Made by a program: the position numbers and the translations under genes. Of a DNA stretch of 38,099 nucleotides, positions 22,139 to 29,392 are shown piece after piece. Source of the DNA: an uncultured Eubacteriales bacterium (GTDB lineage Bacteria > Bacillota > Clostridia > UBA1212 > CASDQQ01); contig CASDQQ010000150.1 of the NCBI GenBank assembly GCA_949282945.1, positions 1 to 38,099 on the forward strand. Reading direction: 5' to 3'. Under the pieces are notes generated by a model. The model did not search any database. It was not told where the DNA came from and saw only the letters and a list, made by a program, of their open reading frames with translations. Numbering within the stretch: position 1 is the stretch's first letter; the number at the start of each line of letters is the position of its first letter.

Positions 22139-23239
22139 TTATATTACTATAAGATTACGGTCAGTTTGGGTAATCACTTCACATCCTCCGTCTTTAATAA
22201 TTATCATATCTTCTATCCTAACGCCACCAAGTCCTTCAATATAAATTCCAGGCTCTATGGTTATGATGCTGTTTGCCTCAAGTGGTCTGTCATTTGAAGT
22301 ATTTGCGTTGGGTGCTTCATGTATCATAAGCCCTACACCGTGTCCCAGTCCGTGGCCAAAATTTTCTCCGTAACCCATTTCCCGTATATAGCTTCTTGCT
22401 ACAAAATCCAAATCCTTACCCGTAATTCCCGCTTTTGCCGCTTTTATAGCTTTTTCTCTCGCTGTATTTACTATATGATATATTTTTTCAAGCGCTTTTG
22501 TCTCGTCTCGTTTTTCAGTGTTTCCTACAAAAAAAGTCCTCGTCATATCAGAGCAATATCCTTTATAGATACATCCAAAATCAACGGTAACTATATCTCC
22601 GTCGTCAATAACTTTCTCGCTTGCCGTTCCGTGGGGCATAGCCGAACGTTTTCCTGAAGCAACTATAGTTTCAAAAGAAGTCCCCGAAGCTCCTAGTTCC
22701 ATCATCTCGTATTCTAGCCGGTTTTTGACCTGAAGCTCAGTCATCCCAGGCCTTATATACCGTATCACACGTTCAAGCGCCGCGTCGCCTATACGCGCGG
22801 CCTGATATATCAAAGCAGTCTCAGTTTCATCTTTAATACTTCTAAGCCTTTCTACTTTTCCGCTCCCGTCCAAAAGCATTATCCCGTTAAGACTTTCCCT
22901 AAGATTTTTATACTCTTTATAAGTTATAAAATCCTCTTCTATAAAAATATTTTTTATTCTATTTTCCTTTGCCAGTTTATGCAAAAATTTTCCCGGGTCT
23001 CTCCCTCCGTTCAATACTTTATATGCCCCCTCTGTTTCAAGTCCGGCCTGTTCAATATACCTGAAATCTGTTATGAGGAAATTTTCCCTGTCGGTAATCA
23101 AAAGTTGGGCCTCTCCGCCTGTAAATCCTGATAAATACCTGACATTGATGGGATTTACAATGTAAAAACCTCCGCCTGCCCCAAATTGGGCAGTTCCTTT
23201 CAATTTATAGATTCTTTTTTCAATAATCTTTTCTTTCAT
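22139..23239 (-). CDS. Xaa-Pro aminopeptidase-like M24 metallopeptidase
   Basis: A 366-residue cytoplasmic peptidase of the M24B type, removing N-terminal residues before proline or splitting X-Pro dipeptides. Residues 1-125 are a creatinase-like N-terminal domain (YIVNPINVRYLSGFTGGEAQ). The C-terminal pita-bread domain has all five metal ligands: Asp in VTVDFG, Asp in CSDMTRTFF, His in GHGLGHGVGL, Glu in TIEPGIY and Glu in VRIEDM. The size and the HGLGHGVGLMIHEAP motif fit the PepP/PepQ/YpdF group; aminopeptidase and dipeptidase cannot be told apart here. ATG at 23239 directly follows the stop of the previous gene (TAAATG), so translation is probably coupled. It is the last gene of a three-gene unit starting at 25485. 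Confidence 0.93.
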   Translation of the reverse strand: MKEKIIEKRIYKLKGTAQFGAGGGFYIVNPINVRYLSGFTGGEAQLLITDRENFLITDFRYIEQAGLETEGAYKVLNGGRDPGKFLHKLAKENRIKNIFIEEDFITYKEYKNLRESLNGIMLLDGSGKVERLRSIKDETETALIYQAARIGDAALERVIRYIRPGMTELQVKNRLEYEMMELGASGTSFETIVASGKRSAMPHGTASEKVIDDGDIVTVDFGCIYKGYCSDMTRTFFVGNTEKRDETKALEKIYHIVNTAREKAIKAAKAGITGKDLDFVARSYIREMGYGENFGHGLGHGVGLMIHEAPNANTSNDRPLEANSIITIEPGIYIEGLGGVRIEDMIIIKDGGCEVITQTDRNLIVI

Positions 23240-24100
23240 TTATTTTTTCTCTCCTGTATAAGAAGTCAATATTCTCTTAAACTCTAATGCGTCTTCCGCC
23301 TGATTTCCCGCGGATTCGCAAATAATGACCGGGCTCATATCCCTTTTTTGGATAACCTCCGCCAAGGGTTCAAAATCCGGTCCGTATTCAACATCGCAAT
23401 AGTTCCAGTGACGGACCTCGCCTCCGGTAGAAAACTGTATTCTGCTGAAATGAACGTGCAGATTTCTCATTCTGTCCACTCCAAGCTTATTCTCCACCAT
23501 ATCCATAAGCCTATCGAAATCCTCCGCCGTCTTTAATCCTCCGTGAGTCCTGGCGTTTATATGTCCGAAATCGAAAGTGGGGATAAGCCTTTCATCTAAA
23601 GAGCAAAGGTCTATTACCTCTTCCACATTTCCGAGCTGATTTATTTTTCCCATAACCTCGGGGCAAATAGTTATATTTCCATAGCCGCCTTCGTCCGCTT
23701 CTCTGATAATTCTCGGCATAAGACCGAGAGCTAGCTCCATAGCTTTATCTCTTGACATTTTCCCGCAGCCTCCGGGATGAAAAACTATTCTGGAAGCCCC
23801 TAAATTTTTTGCGGCCTCCAGAGTCTGCATAATGTACATTACGGAATTATCTATTTTTTGCTGCTCAGTACTGGCCAAATTTATAAAATATGGAGCGTGT
23901 ACGCTCATGGCTATATCATATTTTTCCGCCTCATCTTTTATTGCTTTAGCCGTTTCCTTCCCTATCCGTACACCCTGTCCGCACTGATATTCATAGGCGT
24001 TAAGTCCCATTTCGCGCAGCCACGCGGGAGCCTGCTCCGACCGTTTAAAACCTGCTTTGTAAAAAGCTTCTCCGTTTCCCGCCGGTCCAAATCTCACCAT
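23240..24100 (-). CDS. Endonuclease IV-fold TIM-barrel protein (Nfo-like)
   Basis: A 286-residue protein of the AP endonuclease 2/sugar isomerase superfamily. Metal-ligand motifs appear in the Nfo order: SVHAPYFINLAS, IVFHPGG, ITICPEVMGKINQLG, PTFDFGHINAR, LHVHFSRIQF and VIICESAG. In endonuclease IV the Glu motif reads PETTAGQG; here it is PEVMGKINQLG, so activity on abasic DNA is likely but not certain. ATG at 24100 overlaps the stop of the preceding gene by seven bases, and its own stop touches the next start, so all three genes are translationally coupled. A DNA-repair role beside a shikimate enzyme and a peptidase has no obvious logic. Confidence 0.85.
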   Translation of the reverse strand: MVRFGPAGNGEAFYKAGFKRSEQAPAWLREMGLNAYEYQCGQGVRIGKETAKAIKDEAEKYDIAMSVHAPYFINLASTEQQKIDNSVMYIMQTLEAAKNLGASRIVFHPGGCGKMSRDKAMELALGLMPRIIREADEGGYGNITICPEVMGKINQLGNVEEVIDLCSLDERLIPTFDFGHINARTHGGLKTAEDFDRLMDMVENKLGVDRMRNLHVHFSRIQFSTGGEVRHWNYCDVEYGPDFEPLAEVIQKRDMSPVIICESAGNQAEDALEFKRILTSYTGEKK

Positions 24101-25485
24101 ACCTTTATACCTCTTTCTTTTAAAAGTTTAACAGCGCTGTCTACCTGTTCTTCCGTAATTTCCGGGCAGCCCGCTTCCTTAGTCCATATTTTAAAAGCCT
24201 CTAATCCCTGGAAAAAAAGCATTCCCATTCCATTGATAGCCAAAGCCCCCTCTTTTTCAGCTTTTTTCAAAAGCAGGGTCCTTTCCGGATCATATATCGC
24301 ATCAAAGCAAACCTGGCCTTTTCTAAATTCAAACGGTACAGTTATAGGCAAAATGTCCTCCTGGGGTCTCATTCCTGCGGACGTAGTGTTTGCGATCAGG
24401 TCATATTCTTTGAATTTTTCTGAAAAATCCCCGTCCTCCCAGTCTATAACCTGGCCTCCGAAGATCTCAGCCAGTTCTCTGGCCTTAGATATCGTGCGGT
24501 TGCAAAAATCCACGGTTGCCCCGCTTTCTATACATCCTGCCGCGACTCCTCTGGCAGCTCCGCCAGCGCCGAGGATAAGTATTTTCTTATCTTTAAAATC
24601 AAATCCCGTTTCATGTTTTACAGCGTTTACAAAACCGTACATATCCGTATTGTATCCATAGGTTTTTCCATTTTTAAACACTATCGTATTTACCGCGCCT
24701 ATCTTTTTGGACCAATGGTCGGCGCTGTCAAGGAATTTCATTATATTTTCTTTATGAGGTACGGTGACGTTCAGTCCTTTAAATCCTTTAGCTTTAAACG
24801 CCTCAAAGCTTTGTTCTAAACTTTCCGGAGCCACGCAGAATTTTTCGTAGAAAAAATTAAAACCTGTAACCTGGCAAAATACATTGTGAAGCTGAGGCGA
24901 TACGGAATGTTCTATAGGATAGCCTATTACTCCCAAAAGTCCCACTGTATCTCCCCCCATTTTCTTCAAAGATCTTCGGTAAGAAGAAATAATGGGACGC
25001 TCCAGGACTCTTTTGGACTTTATAAACAAAGATTCATTTTTATCGATAGGCGTTACCCATATTGTAAAAACGCCGTTTATATTCCCGCCTAAAATGTCCG
25101 TAAAAAACTGATCCCCTATTATACACATATTCTTAAAGTCCGCTCCAAGCAGCCTGGCCGCGCGCTTAAAACCCTTTCCAAGGGGTTTCCCCGCTTTTCC
25201 TATAGTTATTATTTCATCCTTTTTAAAAATATCCTCCGGAATATTTTCAGTGAATACGCTGGCTCTTTCTTCTGTAGCATTGGAAAGGACAGCCGTTGTT
25301 ATACCTGCTCCTTTTAGTGCTCTAAGCCAATCTATAACTTTTTTATCAGGAATTTTTACACTGTATGGTACCAGAGTGTTATCAATGTCTAAGAGCACGT
25401 GGGTTATTCCTTTATACTTCAAAAACTCAGGTGATATTTCATATATATTATTAAAATGAACATTGGGGAAAAAAATATTGCTCAT
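24094..25485 (-). CDS. aroE: YqeG-type HAD phosphatase fused to shikimate dehydrogenase AroE
   Basis: A 463-residue two-domain protein. Residues 1 to about 175 are a YqeG-like HAD IIIA phosphatase: motif I DIDNTLV, motif II VLSNAT, Lys in GKAGKPLGKGF, motif III GDQFFTDILGGN. From about 180 it is a complete shikimate dehydrogenase that reduces 3-dehydroshikimate with NADPH: GYPIEHSVSPQLHN, the catalytic Lys in NVTVPHKEN, GAVNTI, Asp in GYNTDMYGF, dinucleotide loop GAGGAARGVA, NTTSAGM and GMGMLFFQGLEAF. In Bacillus, yqeG and aroE are separate genes with yqeH between them; here they are one polypeptide and yqeH is absent. Both halves keep their key residues. AGGAG precedes ATG at 25485. It is the first gene of a three-gene coupled operon. 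Confidence 0.93.
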   Translation of the reverse strand: MSNIFFPNVHFNNIYEISPEFLKYKGITHVLLDIDNTLVPYSVKIPDKKVIDWLRALKGAGITTAVLSNATEERASVFTENIPEDIFKKDEIITIGKAGKPLGKGFKRAARLLGADFKNMCIIGDQFFTDILGGNINGVFTIWVTPIDKNESLFIKSKRVLERPIISSYRRSLKKMGGDTVGLLGVIGYPIEHSVSPQLHNVFCQVTGFNFFYEKFCVAPESLEQSFEAFKAKGFKGLNVTVPHKENIMKFLDSADHWSKKIGAVNTIVFKNGKTYGYNTDMYGFVNAVKHETGFDFKDKKILILGAGGAARGVAAGCIESGATVDFCNRTISKARELAEIFGGQVIDWEDGDFSEKFKEYDLIANTTSAGMRPQEDILPITVPFEFRKGQVCFDAIYDPERTLLLKKAEKEGALAINGMGMLFFQGLEAFKIWTKEAGCPEITEEQVDSAVKLLKERGIKVW

Positions 25486-25522
25486 TTTTTACCGCTCCTA
25501 TTCTCTGCTTTTGCTGCGTTTT

Positions 25523-25551
25523 ATTTTAGCATAATTTCAGCCTTGCGAAAA
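25523..25551 (-). promoter_or_regulatory. Possible promoter of the YqeG-AroE operon
   Basis: On the minus strand TTTTCG (25546-25551) and TAAAAT (25523-25528) are spaced by 17 bases, 37 bases before the start codon. The -35 is poor. It overlaps the divergent ilvE promoter, so the two may compete for polymerase. Confidence 0.35.
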
Positions 25552-25571
25552 GAAAAATACTGGTATAAAAT
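25543..25571 (+). promoter_or_regulatory. Sigma-A promoter of ilvE
   Basis: TTGCGA (25543-25548) and TAAAAT (25566-25571) are spaced by 17 bases, 28 bases before the ilvE start. The short leader leaves no room for a T-box or attenuator. Confidence 0.6.
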
Positions 25572-25599
25572 ATTAAATTAAAGTCAGGAGGTATTGATT

Positions 25600-26670
25600 A
25601 TGGCATTAGATATTAAAGTAACAAGAACAACTACTCCGAAGGCTAAGCCGGATATGGACAATCTAGGCTTCGGAAAGTACTTTACGGACCACATGTTTAT
25701 AATGAACTACACTGAGGGCAAGGGTTGGCATGACGCCCGCATAGTACCCTATGAGCCTATTGTGTTGGACCCCGCGGCAATGGTATTTCACTATGGTCAG
25801 GAAATGTTTGAAGGGTTAAAAGCATATAAGACGGAAGACGGAAGGACTCTTCTTTTCAGACCTGATAAGAATATAGAGAGAGCTAACCGCACAAATGAAA
25901 GAATATGTATCCCAACCATTCCGAAAGAGGATTTTCTGGACGCGATAAAGGCGATCGTAAAGACTGACGAGGATTGGATTCCTACAAATCCCGGAACATC
26001 ACTATACATAAGACCTTTTATCATAGCTACCGACCCTGTTTTGGGAGTTCGCCCTTCCTATACTTATATGTTCATTATAATTCTTTCACCGGTAGGTGCC
26101 TATTACTCAGAGGGACTTAATCCGGTAAAAATATGGATCGAAGACGATTATGTAAGAGCTGTACGCGGCGGCGTAGGAGAAGCAAAGACAGGCGCTAACT
26201 ATGTGGCAAGTATGAAAGCCCAGGTAAAAGCGCATGACGAGGGATATTCCCAGGTTTTATGGCTTGACGGCGTTTACCGCAAATATATAGAAGAAGTGGG
26301 CGCCATGAACATTTTCTTTAAGATCAATGGAACTATTGTAACTCCCGCCCTGAACGGAAGTATTCTTCCTGGCGTTACCAGAGATTCTGTAATCCAACTT
26401 TGCAAATACTGGGGCGTTCCCGTAGAGGAAAAAAGGATATCTATAGACGACATATTCGAGGCGTATCAGAACGGAACTCTTGAAGAGGTTTTCGGAACAG
26501 GTACGGCGGCCGTCATCTCCCCGGTAGGCGAACTCAGGTGGGAGGACAGGATCATGCCCGTAAACGGCGGAAAGATAGGCGCTTTCAGCCAGAAATTCTA
26601 TGATACTGTTACCGGGATCCAAACTGGCAAGATTGCTGACGAACACAACTGGACTGTTGAAGTAAAATGA
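25600..26670 (+). CDS. ilvE: Branched-chain amino acid aminotransferase
   Basis: A 356-residue fold-type IV PLP enzyme that transaminates leucine, isoleucine and valine with 2-oxoglutarate. Diagnostic stretches are YGQEMFEGLKAYK, RPDKNIERANRTNERI, LYIRPFIIATDP, the PLP-binding Lys in GVGEAKTGANYVAS, YIEEVGAMNIFF, GVTRDSVIQL and GTAAVISPVG. The start is ATG at 25600, eight bases after AGGAGG (25586-25591); an in-frame TTG at 25594 is too close to that site. The gene stands alone between a divergent operon and a convergent hydrogenase operon, with a promoter at 25543-25571 and a terminator at 26690-26727. Confidence 0.97.
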   Translation: MALDIKVTRTTTPKAKPDMDNLGFGKYFTDHMFIMNYTEGKGWHDARIVPYEPIVLDPAAMVFHYGQEMFEGLKAYKTEDGRTLLFRPDKNIERANRTNERICIPTIPKEDFLDAIKAIVKTDEDWIPTNPGTSLYIRPFIIATDPVLGVRPSYTYMFIIILSPVGAYYSEGLNPVKIWIEDDYVRAVRGGVGEAKTGANYVASMKAQVKAHDEGYSQVLWLDGVYRKYIEEVGAMNIFFKINGTIVTPALNGSILPGVTRDSVIQLCKYWGVPVEEKRISIDDIFEAYQNGTLEEVFGTGTAAVISPVGELRWEDRIMPVNGGKIGAFSQKFYDTVTGIQTGKIADEHNWTVEVK

Positions 26671-26689
26671 TTTTTCTTTTCTAAATATA

Positions 26690-26727
26690 AATAAACAGCC
26701 AGTCTATTTGATGATTGGCTGTTTATT
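26690..26727. terminator. Bidirectional terminator between ilvE and the hydrogenase operon
   Basis: A 15-bp stem (26690-26704 and 26713-26727, core AATAAACAGCC) with one G-U pair is followed by T-rich sequence on the plus strand and by T runs on the minus strand. It lies between two converging stops and can serve both units. Confidence 0.88.
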
Positions 26728-26758
26728 TTTTCTTGGATATAAATCTGAAATTTAAATT

Positions 26759-28201
26759 TTACATTAAAATCTTGATCGCGTCGGTAATGGTTTTTTCATA
26801 GGCCTCTTTGCCGTATTTGTCAACTTCGCTCTTGTTCTTCTCTCCGTGAGTAAGACATCCGGCTCCGCCTATGCATCCTCCCTTGCAGGCCATTCCCTCA
26901 ATAAAGTTATACGGCACTCCCTCGATTCCAGAGCTCTTAATTATCGCCGAGGCCTTTAAAAGCGCCGCTCTGCATTCTTCTATTCCATCGCAGGATACGG
27001 ATTTTACTTCAAAGTCTATATTTTGTTCCTTTAGGGACTCTTTTACAGCGTCGCTTAATCCACCGCAGCGCGCGAATATACGTCCGTAATAGGAAGCGTT
27101 GTCCAAAACTCCCAGAGGAAGCTCGGAAAGCTCTATATCTCTGCTGTCAATAAGAGCCTGAAGCTCCTCAAAAGTAAGAACGCTGTCAACATAAGGACTG
27201 ACGCTTTCTTTCTTAATCTCCATTTTCTTAGCGGTACAAGGCCCTATAAAGACAATCTTTGAGGTAGGATCCGTTTCTTTTATATACTTTGAAATAGTAG
27301 CCATAGGGGATATATTGTGAGAAATAAACTCCCTGAGCTGTGGAAAGCTTTTTTCTATATAATCTACAAAAGCCGGGCAGCAGGAACTTGTAAGGAATCC
27401 TTTTTCAGCAAGCTCCGGTCCCTCTTTGTACGCTACCATGTCGGCTCCCAGGGCCGCCTCTACTACACTGTAAAATCCAAGTTCCTTTATAGCGCTTATT
27501 ATCTGTCCCAACGGCGCGTATGTAAACTGACTGGATATAGAAGGTGCTACTACCGCATATAACTTATATTTCGTATTATTCTCACTCTTTTTAATAAGAT
27601 CGATAACATCAAGTATATAAGATTTATCCATTATTGCCCCAAAGGGACACTGATATACGCAGGCTCCGCAGGCGGTGCATTTATCGTTATCTATTGAGGC
27701 GACTTTAGTATCGCTCATACTTATAGCCTTGACCTTACACGCGTTTTCACAGGGTCTCTTATTATTTGAAATAGCATTATACGGACACACCTTGGCACAC
27801 ATACCGCATTCTACGCATTTGTCCTTATCTATGTGAGCCTTTTGATTATGGTCGAATGTTATGGCCCCTTTCTTACAAACATCCTCGCAGCGGTGGGCTA
27901 TACATCCTCTGCACGCGTTGGTAACCTCATATCCGCCTACCGGACATTCATCACAGGCAATATTTAAGACCTCTATTACATTGGGATTATTACGATCTCC
28001 TCCCATAGCCAGAGCAATCCTTTCTCCTACTATAGCTCTTTCTTTATATACGCAGCATCTCATAGTAGCTTCAGTTCCGGAAATTATTTTAGTAGGTATT
28101 TCTAAAGGCGCCCTTTCTAAATTTCCGTCGAAGGCATATCTGGCGACCTCTCTGAGTACCTTATATTTTAGATGCTGGACTTTTGTATCAAATTTTCTCA
28201 T
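26759..28201 (-). CDS. hydA: Monomeric [FeFe]-hydrogenase, probably group B
   Basis: A 480-residue cytoplasmic iron-sulfur enzyme that forms or uses H2. The N-terminal 190 residues hold many cysteines, including two classical [4Fe-4S] sets (C129/132/135/139 and C175/178/181/185) and further sets at C83-C109 and C151/C155. The H-cluster motifs are complete: L1 TSSCCPAF (C274, C275), L2 GPCTAKKME (C322) and L3 EGMACKGGCIGGAG (C439, C443). The retained Cys-Cys-Pro in L1 and Met in L3 fit a catalytic enzyme, unlike the HydS protein in the same operon. The extra Cys-rich N-terminus and lack of a diaphorase partner suggest a ferredoxin-linked group B type; the subgroup needs a tree. Maturases HydE, HydF and HydG are not in the window. 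GAGGGGG precedes ATG. Confidence 0.9.
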   Translation of the reverse strand: MRKFDTKVQHLKYKVLREVARYAFDGNLERAPLEIPTKIISGTEATMRCCVYKERAIVGERIALAMGGDRNNPNVIEVLNIACDECPVGGYEVTNACRGCIAHRCEDVCKKGAITFDHNQKAHIDKDKCVECGMCAKVCPYNAISNNKRPCENACKVKAISMSDTKVASIDNDKCTACGACVYQCPFGAIMDKSYILDVIDLIKKSENNTKYKLYAVVAPSISSQFTYAPLGQIISAIKELGFYSVVEAALGADMVAYKEGPELAEKGFLTSSCCPAFVDYIEKSFPQLREFISHNISPMATISKYIKETDPTSKIVFIGPCTAKKMEIKKESVSPYVDSVLTFEELQALIDSRDIELSELPLGVLDNASYYGRIFARCGGLSDAVKESLKEQNIDFEVKSVSCDGIEECRAALLKASAIIKSSGIEGVPYNFIEGMACKGGCIGGAGCLTHGEKNKSEVDKYGKEAYEKTITDAIKILM

Positions 28202-28219
28202 ATTATACCCCCTCTTTTT

Positions 28220-29392
28220 TTAAAAATAGCTTACCTTGATTTTCTTCCCCATCTGTTTAAGGCATTCCGCTAATTCATCTACAAGTCTCATCTTTATACT
28301 GAAGTTTATAGGCAGATCGGGATTCTGATGAGCCGGATTTATGGCTCTTCCTATATAAAAACTTATATCCGTAGCCTCTTCAAATAATAATTTTGATATC
28401 TGTGAAGCTCCGTCCTTTTTGTATGCCCATTCCATAGTTTTAGTGTCGTCCGCAAGATATCCTTTGGCATACTCAAGCACTTTGTTGATGGTTATGACCC
28501 CCTCAGTTACAAGATCTACACCCTCGATCACTCCTATAGGCGGTATTTCCGGATCCATATATCCTAAAGTGGTCCCCAGTGGTTTCCCCAAATACTTGGC
28601 CGCCAATGTGGATGTGGTCCCTCCGCATACAATATGCTTTCCTTCCTTTGAGAAAAACAGTGACATCATTTTATCAACATCATCAGGATTGGACGGAGGA
28701 CCTATCATAAGATTCATAGGCTGACGCTTTCTTATCTTTACAGTACAAATAGTGGTGTCGTCTCCGGGACGACCTCCATAAAGTCTGTCGCACTCGCCTA
28801 AAAGAATGGTAGAAAGAGCTTTAGCGGTAAATTCATTGTCATAACTAAGCTCCATAAACTCAATTATGCTGTCTCTCTGCCATCCATAATTTAAAGTCAT
28901 TCCTATTCCCGCATGTATGGCGCCGTCGCTCATGGCAATAAAAGTATCGTTCTCTTTTATTAATACCTTTGCCTTATATATAGTCTTTCCTTCTATCTCT
29001 TCTGTAGTCTGCGGATAATCCACATTTTTCCCGTCCCGGAGAAAAATTACATGAGGATTATCGTACTGTATTATCTCGGCCTCACGGTTATCTACGACTC
29101 TTATTATAGTAAACGTGGAGTATGCTATTTTTCTCTCTTCGCACACCGGAAGGGTAGCCGCTATGGTTTTTACACATTCTTCCACGCTCATGGAGTTCGC
29201 CATCATTGTAGATATTATCTTGGAAGTAAGAGTAGAAAGAATATTTGCCTTTACACCGCTTCCAAGCCCGTCCGCAAGTACTATTACCGTAGAGTTTTCG
29301 CCCTGCTCCACGATCTCTATATGATCCCCGCAAAGCTGTTCTCCGTATTTATTTACACTTTTATACCCTATATCGGTACATAAATTATTCAT
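28220..29392 (-). CDS. PP2C/SpoIIE-type serine phosphatase with a C-terminal domain of unknown function
   Basis: A 390-residue cytoplasmic phosphatase. Residues about 5-222 form a SpoIIE/PP2C domain with the metal-binding aspartates in LADGLGSG (Asp41), AMSDGAIHAG (Asp156) and RPGDDTTI (Asp211, Asp212). About 165 further residues (from PMNLMIGPPSNPDDVDKMMS) form a domain I cannot assign. Its start overlaps the hydS stop by eight bases, and hydA follows after 18 bases. SpoIIE-type phosphatases next to sensory [FeFe]-hydrogenases are a known theme, so it probably relays the HydS signal by removing phosphate from a protein. The target is not visible; the APH-like kinase in the operon is a candidate opponent. 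AAGGAG precedes ATG at 29392. Confidence 0.88.
   Translation of the reverse strand: MNNLCTDIGYKSVNKYGEQLCGDHIEIVEQGENSTVIVLADGLGSGVKANILSTLTSKIISTMMANSMSVEECVKTIAATLPVCEERKIAYSTFTIIRVVDNREAEIIQYDNPHVIFLRDGKNVDYPQTTEEIEGKTIYKAKVLIKENDTFIAMSDGAIHAGIGMTLNYGWQRDSIIEFMELSYDNEFTAKALSTILLGECDRLYGGRPGDDTTICTVKIRKRQPMNLMIGPPSNPDDVDKMMSLFFSKEGKHIVCGGTTSTLAAKYLGKPLGTTLGYMDPEIPPIGVIEGVDLVTEGVITINKVLEYAKGYLADDTKTMEWAYKKDGASQISKLLFEEATDISFYIGRAINPAHQNPDLPINFSIKMRLVDELAECLKQMGKKIKVSYF

Noticed and set aside
23858-24661. 267-codon open frame on the plus strand across the Nfo-like and AroE genes
   Set aside because: It spans two confirmed minus-strand genes and reads as low-complexity shadow sequence rich in Ser and Leu.
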